Part shown: piece by piece, positions 34,876-46,799 of the stretch
How positions within the stretch are numbered: the stretch's first letter is position 1
Layout of the letters: each line of letters begins with the position of its first letter
Assembly (NCBI GenBank): GCA_019321725.1
Contig: CM033109.1
Coordinates: 14,663,993-14,727,992, forward strand
Length of the DNA: 64,000 bases
Source of the DNA: Paulownia fortunei
Lineage: Eukaryota; Streptophyta; Magnoliopsida; Lamiales; Paulowniaceae
Reading direction: 5' to 3'
Position numbers and translations under genes: made by a program
The notes under the pieces: generated by a model
The model's database searches: none
What the model was told of the DNA's origin: nothing
What the model saw: only the letters and a program-made list of their open reading frames with translations

Positions 34876-35525
34876 TTATCTTTACTTACCTTTGATCGGT
34901 TGTGTGTTATTTTTAGGTTTATTAAGTATTACTCCCCAACCCTAGATGCGAAACAATCTATAAAAATACAAAATATCAATCACCATCCTCAATCAATAAG
35001 TTCATTATACCAAATGTAGTATAAAGATCTCAAATCTCAATTTAACTAAACAATCTTACCACTTATAAACGATAACCGAATATAACCTTCTACATACCTT
35101 TGTTTCACATATTAAATGTATACTAACCTCGTTTAATTGATGTATTATAACTCTTATAACATCCCCCTAAATGTTAGGGATCAAATGCACCACATCTATG
35201 TTGGAACATGTTAATAAACTAAATGGGACTGATTCATAATTTCATATTTTTTTTGATATTACATTAATTTGCATGATAATTTTGACACCCATAGACATAT
35301 TCATTCACTCCCTAATTTTTATCACACTTAGATAACATAAAAATAATATAACCATGTCATAGAATGGCTAAAACTCATGGATATAGCTTCCCAAGTTCAG
35401 CTCCCTTCACAGCATACTGAAACAGATTTTTCCTACCGTGATACTTTTGTGCACTTATTGACATTAATGATTTTGGCACCCTTACATATATTCAATCACT
35501 CCCAAAGTTTATAACAATCGTGGAT
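34876..35525 (-). mobile_element. Family B LTR fragment B5
   Basis: The reverse complement matches the middle of B1 (about 9370-9995), including 'tctagggttggggagta', 'gatcaaaggtaagt' and 'gggaagctatatccatg'. Both LTR ends are missing. The right edge abuts copia pol on the opposite strand. Confidence 0.75.
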
Positions 35526-35890
35526 TCCACCACCGTGATTGAATACATCGGGGCATGCGATGCTGTGAAAATGGACTGTTTGGATAGGGAACTTAATCCA
35601 AGTGTTGGATGTAGTTCCAACCATTGTTGATTGAGTACTGGAGTACTGCGATAACAATAGGGGTTATTGCACAAGCAAAGAAGCAAAGGTCTCGTTAAAG
35701 GATCCAAGCAAAAATAGATTAGCAATACTGTGATTTGGAAAATCATTAGTAGAGGTAACATCAACGTGGAAAGATTTACCTTGGAAGAAAATATAGTAGA
35801 CCTACTGATTTAACCCTTTGGATAAGTATTTGAGGGACATCTTGGGGAAGATGGGCCTTAATACGAGGGCAATTGTCTCTAGAGCAAGTG
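35526..35890 (+). pseudogene. Copia RNase H and pol C-terminus remnant
   Basis: The plus-strand translation gives DSTTVIEYIGACDAVKMDC, then in shifted frames VIAQAKKQR, SRGNINVERFTLEENIVDLL and FEGHLGKMGLNTRAIVSRA. These match the C-terminal half of Ty1/copia RNase H, including the remnant of the K-H-I-E-R-K-Y-H and A-D-P-F-T-K motifs, and the short tail before the stop. It is followed within 10 bases by a polypurine tract and a family-A LTR start, which identifies family A as a copia LTR. Confidence 0.75.
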
Positions 35891-35896
35891 GGAGAT
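35886..35896 (+). promoter_or_regulatory. Copia polypurine tract before LTR A2
   Basis: AAGTGGGAGAT immediately precedes the LTR start (TATTAGAGTAG, a one-base variant of TGTTAGAGTAG). This arrangement is standard for the 3' LTR of plant copia elements. Confidence 0.75.
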
Positions 35897-37950
35897 TATT
35901 AGAGTAGTGCCCGATGAGCCAATTCATATGGTCATTCTTATACTCTTGTGAATTATTCTTATTCATATTTATATCATTTAAATGACAATCTTTATCTTAA
36001 ACTCATCATCAGAATTAGATGAAGTCCTTATATCACACATAGCTAAGGGGTGTGGTCGCGCATATGATGGTGATCGTGGAATATGCCTCTAAGGTTGTGG
36101 TCTTAAAACGTTCAAAGTTAAGGGTTAATGAGATGGGACATCATTGATCCTGTAGAGACTTGCGCATAAAATGCAGACTCAAAAGAGGGATACCTTATTC
36201 TATGGGCATTAGTGTGGAGATACTAGTGCATATATATGGGTGTTTATTGACAAACAAGTACACTAAACTACCCCATCTGAAAATTCCCAATTGGAAATAT
36301 TCTATTATCGAATTTGAATTTTTTCATTACGATAGTGCAAGAATTAGTCATTAGATTTGAGGCACCATTGTAACCTTGTACATGATATATTGCACTTTGA
36401 TGTATTTTTCGATTGAATGACAATCACAAGGGGTTTACATTGGGCATAACATCTTCATGTATGGAGATTACTGAGTGACCAACAAAGAATCCATCGCCTA
36501 TCTAGATGAATAGATGAATCTTCTATGTGTTCTATTATACTTGACTCTAAAATCCTTAGCCAAGGTTGGATGAAAATTAGGTGTGGGTTTTCTAATTATT
36601 TATCATTGAGTTAAGCTACTAGGATTGGAAGCATAGTTATTGAGCTAATGGGCTTTCGACTAAACATACATACCTTAGGCTCAATCGGGAGTTGAGATAA
36701 TGGAGGGACCATACTTGTATGGTATTTGTAATTGGAATAGGTTTGTACATACACCAAAGACTAAGAGTCATGATACATTGCTAGGTGCTTCCCATGACTT
36801 GTGGGTTCTAGGAATTAATTAATTAGAACAATTAATTGTTCAATTAAATCATAAGAGTTATGTCCACGGCTAGTTTACCTAATGTGTCACACATAAAACT
36901 TGGACAAGTCCATTTATAACATAGAAATTAATCCAAGTATTGGATTAAATTAATTAATATGATTAATTAATGGAGCTTAAATTAATTCAAATGTGGAATT
37001 AATTTAATTAATTAATTAGATTAATAAATTGGACCTAATTGGATTAGAGAGCCCAATTGGAATATTTAATTAATTGATTGAATTAATTAATTAAGATGGG
37101 CCTAATTAGTTAGATAAATTAATTTAATTAATTGGATCAATTAAACTATGGCCTAATTGATCAATTAGGCTCAGGCCCATTAGGTGTGGGCATGTAGGAA
37201 GCCCATTAGGAAATTAGATTGGACATCTAAATCCTAGATGAAGTTGGATTGGGAATTCAATTCCTAAGAGGTAACAAGGAAAAAAGAAGGTCCTTATGAG
37301 ATGAGGAAACTTTCTAAAATAATTGGAGATAAGAAAAAAAGAAGAGTCCTACATGGAAAGGACTTGTGGTAGCCTTTATTGGCAAACTTTTTGGACATTT
37401 TAAGGGGGATTTTTACTATATATTTTTGCTGGAAAAACATGAAAAGTAGACCCTCTCTCTTAAAGAAAAATGGTTGTCTTCATCTCCAAAAATTCGTCAC
37501 TCCTTTCCCCTTTATTCTCCAAAAGTTCGCCAACCTTTTACCTAGTTTAATTCTTGATTTAATTGTTGAATTAAGAATTAAATTAAACATCTAAAACACT
37601 AATTGTTAGTGTGTTCTTGTTCAAAACAAAATCATTCTAGGATGAATTATCGAATAAAAAACTACTAGCATAGGATTCAATTGTGAGTGGATATCCAATG
37701 TGTGGATACCATTAGAGGGATAGCATTTGAAATCCTAGAAGCAAATCAATTTTCAATCAAAGGGGTTTGGATTGAAGAACTTGGAGATTCATTCATGTTG
37801 GGATAGCGATTTGAATCATTTCAATCCCTACATCAGCCAAAGTGCAACTCAAGTTAATGGTTTTTGAAAGGGCACTACTGAGTAATCGCGAAGGGTTCTG
37901 GAATTTGATTTTAATTACATGTGATGTAATGTTTGTTTTATTTTAAAAAA
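35897..37950 (+). mobile_element. Copia LTR family A, copy A2 (3' LTR)
   Basis: Directly follows copia RNase H and a polypurine tract. It is collinear with A1 to about 37550 and with the reverse complement of A3 to about 37935 ('acatgtgatgtaatg'). The last ~80 bp of the LTR are missing or too diverged. Frames of 64 and 71 codons inside are LTR sequence; the 71-codon one recurs in A3, reflecting LTR similarity rather than coding. Confidence 0.82.
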
Positions 37951-38320
37951 AACTGAACAATCTAAAATTGATTTTTAATGAGAATATAGATAATCTAACA
38001 AGAAACTAGAATTATAGATAATCTAACGAGAACATAACTTATCAATCTATTTTAAGTAAATTCATTTATAAAGGGGTATATATAGTTATATAACTTAATT
38101 AAATCTTATATTTAGCAATTAACTTTATTTCTTATAAATTAACTATTTTTTACAAAAATATTTAGAAATAAACTCTACAAATTGTGCTAAGTTACTAAAT
38201 AATCATCGTAGAAGTTCAAAGTTCTTTTTGCAATATAGTCACGATGGTGTAAGTATTAACTATTTAGTTTCAATTAAATTATTATTTGATTCGACTTTAA
38301 TCTAATGAAATATTATTTGT
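37951..38320. other. AT-rich sequence, nothing recognised
   Basis: Very AT-rich. It contains two close copies of 'tatagataatctaac.ag'. It could be intron sequence of the CACTA-like remnant to the right. Confidence 0.3.
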
Positions 38321-39160
38321 AGGCTAATGGATCTAGTAGAAAGGCTCGAATCACCATCTTTAATGAAACACACTATAGCTCTACGAAAGGCTAGATAGGA
38401 AAGAGAGCTAAGAGCACATATGTAAGTATTGAATACATTTAGTTGTTTTTTTTTCAATTTATTTTGAATTATATACTTTAGTTTTTAACATATTTATTGA
38501 TTTTTGGATGAAGTGGTGCGACTTCGAGAAGACTACCGAAGACACGGACTAGATAGATATCAGGGATGATGCTCACACCTTAGACGACTTACATATTATA
38601 GATAGAGTGTGTGACTAGGACCTTGGTACACGTTGGGTACGTGCGTGGGCTTCAAAATAGGCCCAAACCTCTCAAGTCGACTAGTTTCGATGCTACATCG
38701 TCTACACCGACCAATGCAATAGTTAAGGATTAGCTTTACATGACAAGAGGAGCTAGCAGTCACCAAGATTGAGCTACTAGTTTATAAATTCAGACTGCAA
38801 ATCATGGAGACACAACATGGCATGATTTTGTAGATTCTTGAAAGGATGTCTACCGGTGTATCGCTAGCTATACAGACACTGACCCAACAATAGCCATCCT
38901 TCTCAGCTCCATCCCCTCTACTGCCTCAGTTGTAGTTTAGTGTAAGTGTTTCGAATTTGTACAGTTATTCTTACCTTTTCTATGGATAAATTATTATATC
39001 AATGTTTTTTATATTAGTCATTGATATTGTTTTGATATACACAACTAAGTTTAAAATATAATGTTGATTTCTAACTATATTTTTGGCTTGTTATTCTGTA
39101 GTCATGGCTGGAACGGCACCTAAAGGTTCTCATTTTGGTGGTCATCAAGTTCAGTCAATT
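38321..39160 (+). pseudogene. Probable CACTA (En/Spm) accessory-protein remnant
   Basis: A candidate exon at 38322-38420 is bounded by TTTGTAG and GTAAGT. It reads ARITIFNETHYSSTKG, resembling the F-x-x-T-H-x-x-x-x-G-W block of plant Transposase_24 proteins carried by CACTA elements. A second candidate exon (about 38510-38940) has RLREDYRRHGLDRYQG, then a L-G-T-R...G-F-K-I-G-P trace, as in the C-terminal G-x-V-R-G-L-G-x-G-P-K-P motif. Stops and frame changes are frequent. No CACTA terminal repeats were found. Moderate to low confidence. Confidence 0.42.
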
Positions 39161-40295
39161 TTTTTAAGTGTATTAGACTTTTGTTTAATATGTATATGAT
39201 GATATTTTACTTTTAATGTTAACTTTTATGATGGTTTGTTTAATGGTTCCTTTTTATGACTTGTGTATATGATGGTTTGTGTTAATGTTAAAAAAAGTTG
39301 GGTTTATGGAAGTTGGAATTTTGCACAAAAATCAGGTGTTGCAATAAATGTTATAAGAGATGTTGCAACAACGGTGGAATAATATTTTATTAATTAATTA
39401 TAATTATTGTGCCTAGGTTTCCATAATTCAGGATTTTTGAAATATTTATTTTAGGTATTTCGTAGAGTCACATGTGTGATAAATGTGTTGAAATTAAATA
39501 TACTCTTGATTTGTTTTGATAAGGTAAGAGAAGATTTGCATAATCTTATGGATATGGTAACAAATTAAGAAATCAATCCTTTTCAGATATTCAACAATGA
39601 CAATCTAATTTCAAGGGGATTTAGATTGAAATACACAGCTGCATATATACCAAGTCTCAAAATTGAAGAAATTAAGTGGATGAACTGAATAGTGTCATGA
39701 AAGTAATTTAAGGGTCAGACAAAATTTACTCTCATACATTCTTTGGGAGAAAAAAGTGAAAAGGTCTTTGGAAGAAGAATACATTAGCCATCAGAAGGAG
39801 TTCAGAGTTGGAGGGAGTCTAGCAGTACTGATTACTCATATACATTCTTCAGTAGAAGAAAGTGAAGGATTTTGGGAGAAGACCACATCAGCCATCTGAA
39901 GGAGTTCAGAGGTGGAGGGAGTCCAGCCATGCTGATTGAAGGCGAGGAGAGCTTGCAGGAACAACCAATCAGTGGAATACATAGGATAGTCTTCATTTAA
40001 AGAGGGAGTCTTTAAATTATTTTAATTCCATGAAATGTATTCTGTAAACTGTTACTAATTAGTGGATTATTTCTTCCTCTGGACGTGGCCTCGTGCATGT
40101 AGAGTACGTTGTGCTTGAAGCCCATAAGAAATTCTGGTGTTATCTTTTTATTTTTGATGTGTGTTCTATTTAGATGTTACAACACTTTTCACAATACTTA
40201 GGATTTTAAGAAAAAATAGGCAATAAATTTTATCAATTTGCATTAAGAGTGGGTTGCTAAAACTAATTAGTGAGATTCTGGTTTCTATCTATTAC
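39161..40295 (+). mobile_element. Family G copia LTR/leader, plus copy
   Basis: Non-coding sequence leading into copia gag. The part at 39720-39960 matches, in reverse, 43180-43360, where text such as 'ccatctgaagg.gagttcag' lies upstream of a minus-strand gag. The LTR edges could not be set; sequence before about 39330 is unassigned. Confidence 0.45.
39738..39925 (+). repeat. Two ~95-bp imperfect tandem units in the copia leader
   Basis: Each unit has 'tactcata.acattctt', 'agaa..agtgaa', 'atcagccatc.gaaggagttcag' and 'ttggagggagtc.agc'. The second unit starts near 39832. Confidence 0.7.
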
Positions 40296-41640
40296 AGGCA
40301 TAAAACAACTACGTGAAGAAAGTTCAGTGTCACGTCCTCCATTACTTAATGGATCCAATTACTCTTATTAGAAAGATAAATGGATAACATTTATCTCATT
40401 TATCAAGTCACTTGATGAGAAAGCATGGAGGTCATTTTTGACAAGATGGAAGCATCCAACAAAAACTGTTGTAGAAAAGATAATCCTCAAACTAGAAATA
40501 GAGTGGTCTACATTAGAGGATCAAGTCGCTAATCTTAAATGCCATATTTAGTACTGTTAATGAAAATCAATTCAAACAAATCTCTACGTGTGAATATGCT
40601 AAAGAAGCATGGGATATTTTGAAAATCGCATATGAAGGAACTAAAGATATAAGAATGTCTAAACTTCAGATTCTTGCCACTAGATTTGAAAATCTTAAGA
40701 TGCAAGTAAATGAAATAATTGTTGAATTTAATGCTAAATTATGTGATATTGCCAAGGAAGCACATGCTTTAAGAGAAAAATATACTGATTTTAAACTTGT
40801 TAGAAAAGTCTTGATATCACTTCTAGAGAGATTTGCATATAAAGTGACTACTATTGAGAAAGCTAGGGATCTTATAGAATTGAGGTTAGATGAATTGAGG
40901 TTCTCAAAGCTGATGTGATCAGATTTGAACATCTGGCTACTAAAAAGATATATGAACTTGATAGAGTCAAGAAGGAACTTGAGAACACAATGAAGTCTGT
41001 AAGAAATCTGAATTCTAGAACTTCTCAATTAGATGAAATTCTTTCCAAAGAAGAGTTAAGAAGAATCATCCTTAAAAACTGCAGAATTGCAGAACTCAGG
41101 TAAAAGTTCTAAAACAGTTTTTGTAAAGAAAATTGGTCAGTCTGAATCTATGTTTGAATCAGTCAAAAAGTTCTAATAAAAAAAACAGAGACCAAAACCC
41201 AAAAGGTTTGTCCCTACTTGTCATTTCTGTCAAATACTTGAGCATATCAAACCTAAATGTCTCAAATATTAAAATGTTTTGCTTAATCGCATGAGATTTG
41301 ATTCAATGTTTTATGGAGTGTTGCAACATCTGTAAAAACACTCCTAATATTAAGATTGATTTAAAAAATGAATCTAATCATAAAATTTGGATCAGAAAAA
41401 TTAATCGTCCATATCATGTGGCTCATACTTCTTCAAAAGCTAACACCATTGAATCTTGGTATTTTGATAGTGGATGCTCTAAACATATGACAGGTAATAA
41501 GGAAAACTAAGGGACTATCAAAGCTAAGAAGGAGGACATGTTACTTTTGGAGATAGAGTTAGATGATGAATTCTTGGGAAGGGGATACTGAATGTAGACG
41601 GACTTTAAAACCCTCCTTGTTTAGTGGCGATTTTTTATTT
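40296..41640 (+). pseudogene. Copia gag and protease start, plus copy (family G)
   Basis: The gag begins with SRPPLLNGSNYSY, KDKWITFISFIKSLDE and VVEKIILKLEIEW. A UBN2-type gag follows (YAKEAWDILKIAYEGTKDI, KLQILATRFENLKM, FNAKLCDIAKEAHAL, RKVLISLLERFAYKVTTIE). A C-x2-C-x4-H-x4-C knuckle lies near 41214-41260 (CHFCQILEHIKPKC). The protease start is at 41450-41510 (ESWYFDSGCSKHMTG, catalytic D-S-G), with GGHVTFGDRV and ILGKGILNVDGL to about 41610. Stops fall at about seven places. The sequence ends after protease. Confidence 0.85.
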
Positions 41641-41859
41641 ATGTATCATTAATAGCACAACAAATACTTAGCTTCACTTAGCTAGATATCTGGTTCTATA
41701 ATACGATTGCTAATATGAAACTCTGATTTGTTGTAGACAAAGGTGTACATAAATACTTGATCTCATAATTAAGTGTTGGCATTAAAAGATAATTTACAGA
41801 CAATAAAACAAAAGGCCACATAGTTGCTGACTTGTTCGTCATCATCATCCTGACTTCCT
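41641..41859. other. Unassigned spacer between inverted copia fragments
   Basis: About 220 bp without coding signal or match elsewhere in the window, apart from 'caacaaatac' near 41655, which also occurs in the E LTR. Confidence 0.3.
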
Positions 41860-42880
41860 TCAGACTTCACCCCATGTTATATTGAGTAAGTATCCCATCT
41901 TATTATAAGTGTAGGCACATTCAACTTGGATATGCTCATAGCCTTCACATTCTCGATATTGTATTCCTCTATTCTTCTTGAAATCTGAAGCGTTAATAAC
42001 ACTCTTAGTTTTTTAAAGGTTGGCAATCTTATTAGATTTTGGAGCATTGTTTTTCTTGATAATTTTCTTCAGGAATTTGAAAAAAATCTTAGCCAACAAG
42101 GCAAGTGAATCTGACATTTCATCACTCTCGTCAAGCTCATTTTGATTAGTGGAATTTTAAACCCCTACTTGAAAAGCAATTTCATTTTTCTTTTCTCTTG
42201 TTTTGTTTCAAACTCATTTTGAAAGTATGTAGAAAGTCCATCGATTCTTCCAATCTCATAGTACTTCAACAAATTTAACACTTTAGCTCTCATATAAAGG
42301 GACTATACTAACATCACGAGCTTTTTCAATGGTAGTGTGATCTTGTAGACAAACTTCTTGGGAAAAGACCTTAAGGTTTTTCTTACAAGTTTGAAATCAG
42401 TGTATTTGTCTCCATATGCCTAGGCTTCATTTGCTATGTCACATAATTTGGCATTGAAGTCAATATTTTTCTCACTTATTTGTATCCTTATATCTTCAAA
42501 TCTTAATGCTAGCAATTATAATTTGGAGAGTTTAACTACTGCAATTTTTTCATTTGAAACTTGCAAAATGTCCCTTGCTTTCTTAGTAGACTCACATGTT
42601 GAAATAAGCTTGAAATAGTTTACATCAACCCCATTGCAAATATCATTCATTACTTTGGAGGAGTTGTTGGTAATTTGATCTTCCTCACTGGTCCAAGTTT
42701 CCTCAAGCTTGAGAATCTAATTCTTATTTTCATGTGATGTAGTTGGATGTTTTCGACCAGTCAAGACTACACGCTAAGCCTTTGATCAAATGATTTGATA
42801 AATGCCTTCATTCCGACTTTCTAGTAAGAGCTTTTTTTCCATCCAACAATGGAGGGCTTGAAATTGATCCTACTTCGTGT
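41860..42880 (-). pseudogene. Copia gag, minus copy (family G-like)
   Basis: Read from 42880 downward. The UBN2-like part at about 42520-42300 gives LALRFEDIRIQISEKNIDFN, AKLCDIANEA, YGDKYTDFKLVRKTLRSFPK and KFVYKITLP. These are the same blocks as the plus copy (FNAKLCDIAKEAHALREKYT). Nearer 41960-41900 is a zinc-knuckle trace, RECEGYEHIQVEC, with the first Cys changed to Tyr. Stops and frameshifts throughout. It faces the plus-strand gag fragment tail-to-tail. Confidence 0.75.
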
Positions 42881-43689
42881 AGGTGATCCATACCTGAAAT
42901 AGATCAATGACAAAATATCACCAAAACACGTTAGTGACCAGTTTTGCTCTAGATGTGAATTGTAATATTTATTTTTATTACTTTACCCACTTTAATTTAA
43001 CTTATCAACTTATTATGTTGTAACATCAATCTAATTAAGTTGTAACATAAGGCAAAAAGTAAAAATTAATATAAGCAATTTTTACGTGATTCGCATAAAC
43101 CTACTTGACAAGGCCATATCCAGGTATTGGATAATTCATTAATTCAAATAGTTACAAGTACAAAAATTGGACTTACAATTTAAAGATTCTTTCTTTTAAT
43201 TGTTGTTTCTTTGTCTTGAACCAAAGAGGTGAATTTGTTTAGTGAGCTCCCCTTGACTTGAAATCTGCATTGTTGAAATTCCTTCAACACTGAACTCCCT
43301 TCAGATGGCAAATTGTCTTCTCCTAAAGACTTTAGATTCTTCTCGTGAAGAATTTGATGAACTTTAATTTGTAATCTAGTAACCATCATTAATCATCCCT
43401 CTAAAGTTCTTCAATGATTTTGCCCATTTGATGTCTTTGTAAACCAGCTTACATGAATCTCTAAGAAATCGGATTATAATCCCTTTTTACTTCATATTAC
43501 ACCAATCTTCAAATCTATCAGATTTGCTGCATATATTTGCAAGATCTTCTCCCTTATCTATTAGATTTTGGCTTCTTTATCTGTAAGATTCTCTCCTTAT
43601 TTATGCACTAGATATCATGTTTTGATTTTCACAATCTTTCTGATTATCTCATCAGCAAAATTGTACATTGTAATTTTTAGTATTTATCT
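42881..43689 (-). mobile_element. Family G copia LTR/leader, minus copy
   Basis: Upstream, on its own strand, of the minus-strand gag. 43180-43360 resembles the plus-strand leader at 39750-39960. LTR edges are not defined. The 69-codon frame at 43180-43389 lies in the repeated leader and is not recognised as a gene. Confidence 0.45.
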
Positions 43690-45224
43690 TATTCTAAAAC
43701 CTTGTCATTTGTTTAATAATAAAAGTTATTTGCTTTATCTTTAATTATTTTTATCACTTAGATAAAGTCCTTAAAATATAAATCACTATGGGGTATGGTC
43801 GCGCATATAATGTCGCTCATCGAATATGCCTCTATGACTTTGATCATAAACTTATTTTGAGTCAGGGGTTCATTGAGATGGGATATTGATAAGCCCAATA
43901 GACTCACACACATAATGCATGCTTGAAAGAAGAATGCCTCATTCATAGATATTGGTATAGTGATGCTAGTACATGTCTGTGGGTGCTTATTGGAGAACAA
44001 ATGCACCAAACAAGCCAGTGGGGATTCTCAATTAGAAATATTATTTTGTTGATTGAGAATTTCCTAGTTATAATAGTACATTAATTAGTACTTCAACTTG
44101 AGACACCATGGTAGTCTTGTACATGACATCATACATATTGATGTAGTTCCTAATTGCTTGACATCACAAAGGGTTCATGTTGGGTGTATGGTATGCGTGT
44201 ATGAAGGCTAATAAGTGGCCAACAAAGGATTTGTCACCTATCTAGTACAATAGGTTAATCTCTTATGTTTTTACAGTCCTTAATCCTAAAGACCTTGGCC
44301 AAGACAGAATAAATATTAGACGTAGGATTTTTTATGATTCATCAATAGATTAATGTGACTTGAAATAGAATCACAGTTATTAAGTCAAAATAAAATTTTG
44401 ACTAATAATTCATATCCTAGACTTAATCGAAGAGCGTATTTACATAGCACTCATAACGAAAACAGTTCACTTTCTTTTTACCTTAGAATATGTAGTCAAG
44501 ATGCATTGGTAGGTGCTTCCCTTGACTTGTGAGGTTCATGAAATTAAAGAGTTTGGATCGATTAATCGGATTAATGGATCATGAATATATATTTTTAATA
44601 AATTTACTAAGTTGCAATAATTGCAAGCCCACTGCTAGCTTAGTTGTAAACTTAATGGGTCTCACACAAATGGGGATGATCTGCTTCTAATCTAGTAATT
44701 GATCAAAGGTGTTGGATTAAGTTAAATAATTATGATTTATTAACTTGAGCAATAATTAATTTAAAGAGTTGAATTAATTCATTTAATTAACTTATAAGAT
44801 TGTTTAATGACCTAATGGAGATTAGGGGCCTCTAGGAGTTAATTAATTAATTGATTGAATTAGTTAATTAAATGGGCTTAATTTAATTTATGGAGTTAAA
44901 TTAATTTAACCAATTAAAATAATGAGATTATTGTCAATTGCGCTTAACTAGATTCAGCTGCACTGATGGAACCAATTAATTGAGTTGGGTTTGTTTAATT
45001 GATCAAGATCAATTCAATGGACTTAATTAATTAAATAAACTTCAAGCCCAGGGCTTGATGGGCTCGTAGAAGGCCTACTAGAGTGTCTTGACTAGGGAAT
45101 TAAAGGCTCCTAATTAAAGATGGAAATGATTATGTCTTGGATAGAAAGAAAGAAACAAGAGAGAGATAAATAAGGAAGGAATATGAGACCTAATGGGATT
45201 AGGTCAATACTTGATGGTGTATAT
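43690..45224 (+). mobile_element. Copia LTR family A, diverged copy A4, cut by an assembly gap
   Basis: Collinear with A1 from 'gacaatctttatctt' onward: 'ggtatggtcgcgcatata', 'gaatatgcctctatgac', 'gagatgggatattg', then the TTAATTAA-rich section at 44700-45030. The first ~80 bp of the LTR are absent or diverged. The right end is lost in the N run. Confidence 0.7.
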
Positions 45225-45324
45225 NNNNNNNNNNNNNNNNNNNNNNNNNNNNNNNNNNNNNNNNNNNNNNNNNNNNNNNNNNNNNNNNNNNNNNNNNNNN
45301 NNNNNNNNNNNNNNNNNNNNNNNN
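45225..45324. other. Assembly gap (100 N)
   Basis: Exactly 100 unknown bases, a common placeholder length. The order of A4 and B4 across it depends on the assembly. Confidence 0.98.
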
Positions 45325-45454
45325 GTATATAATAACAATTATTCATGTTTGTGCAATCATACTATTTGTATGCCATAATTCGATGATGCACATTGATTAG
45401 ATGCATATTCATACAAGATGCTTATTATTGGCTATATAGGAAAGAATTGGGCAT
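45325..45454. other. Unassigned 130 bp after the gap
   Basis: AT-rich, no match within the window. It ends where the minus strand reads TGTAATGCCC, which resembles the start of a family-B LTR but is not followed by one. Confidence 0.3.
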
Positions 45455-46791
45455 TACATTTATTCACTCTAAAATTTTTACCACACTTAGATAACATATA
45501 GAAAAATATAACCATGCTATAAAGTTTCCAAAACACATAGGTCTAGGTCCTTTAATTCAGGCCCCTTCACAGCCACTAGAACAGACATTCTTACTTTGGC
45601 AGTTTTGAGTGTTTCTTCAATATCATGCCCTATTTTAGTTTCTAACCGATGAAAATTTATTCCAATACTCTTAAGTCATATATAAACATGTATATGATGA
45701 TAATTATAGGTTTTATTCAATATACCATACACTTTTGAAGCCTAAAATACAAGAATATAATAAGGTGACAGTTTCTAGCACAAGTATTTTCTATCAAGTA
45801 TTTGCAACCAAAAACCCTTTCTTTGTGCCCCAAAGCCTATCTAATAACATAATAACATATTTATAAATAATATTCAAAGCTTAATAAGCCAATAAACCTC
45901 AAAATAAATCTGAAAGTCATGCCAAACCCATAGGTTAAGCTCACCTTACAAAGTTTTCTACTTGAACTTGATTATTTCTCATTCCCTTTGCTTGTTTTGC
46001 CTCCCTTTTCGGTTGGAATCACTTAGGACCTATTTAGAGAGATTTTTCTATGTATTTAGAAGCTGAAACATTGCAGAAGAAGGTTCAAATTGGGGCTGTT
46101 AGCTTAAGAGTGAAGAATAGGTTGAGGTGCTAGCTTGATAAGTCTAAGCATGAAGTGGCATAACCTTGAGGTGGCATGTAATGGTATAATCTGATTTTCT
46201 CCCTTATCTTACAACCCTAATCTTGTGTTTCTCACATATTCTTATTTAGTTGCAACCTATCTTAGTCACCATTCATTCCCGTAGCTAATTCCTATGTCTG
46301 TTCATTAGGTTCTTTACCTGAAAAATCATCCGTTCTTGCCCGATTGATAAGTTTGTGCACCGATAGTGTTACAATACAAACCTATGCACCTAGTTATATA
46401 ACATTTAAATTATAGTATTGTATGTCTAGTTGTCCCAAGTGTATGATTTAAATATAAATATAATATTAAAATTCATGATCGACCAACTCACTTTCTATGA
46501 ACTTTTCGGTGACACCTTCGAACTCCTAAGGTTACCACGTGTAACCTAGCACTATTTACTATATTGATACCTAAATCTATTCTTATCTCAATACAAAATC
46601 AACCACTTAGGTTAGAAAATTTAATAACTAATACTGTGTGAGAGCTTCATAATTAAGTTCAATATTCAATAATGTAGTATAAAAGAAATGAATTATGCAA
46701 TGTTAATATAAATGCAAGTAGCATATAAAATAAACACATAATGCATAAATCATATTTGGCCAAATGAGTAGTGAAAGGTTCGGGTATCACA
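45455..46791 (-). mobile_element. Family B LTR fragment B4
   Basis: The reverse complement starts TGTGATACCCGAACC at 46791 and is very close to the first 1.3 kb of B3 (24953-26250), for example 'tgctaggttacacgtggtaac' and 'cacttgggacaactagacat'. It stops near 'tgtggtaaaaattttagagtg', leaving about half the LTR absent. It abuts a plus-strand Tekay integrase fragment. Confidence 0.85.
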
Positions 46792-46799
46792 TAAAATGT

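Noticed and set aside
45110..45378. Frames of 61 and 78 codons spanning 45225-45324
   Set aside because: Most of their length is unknown bases of the assembly gap.
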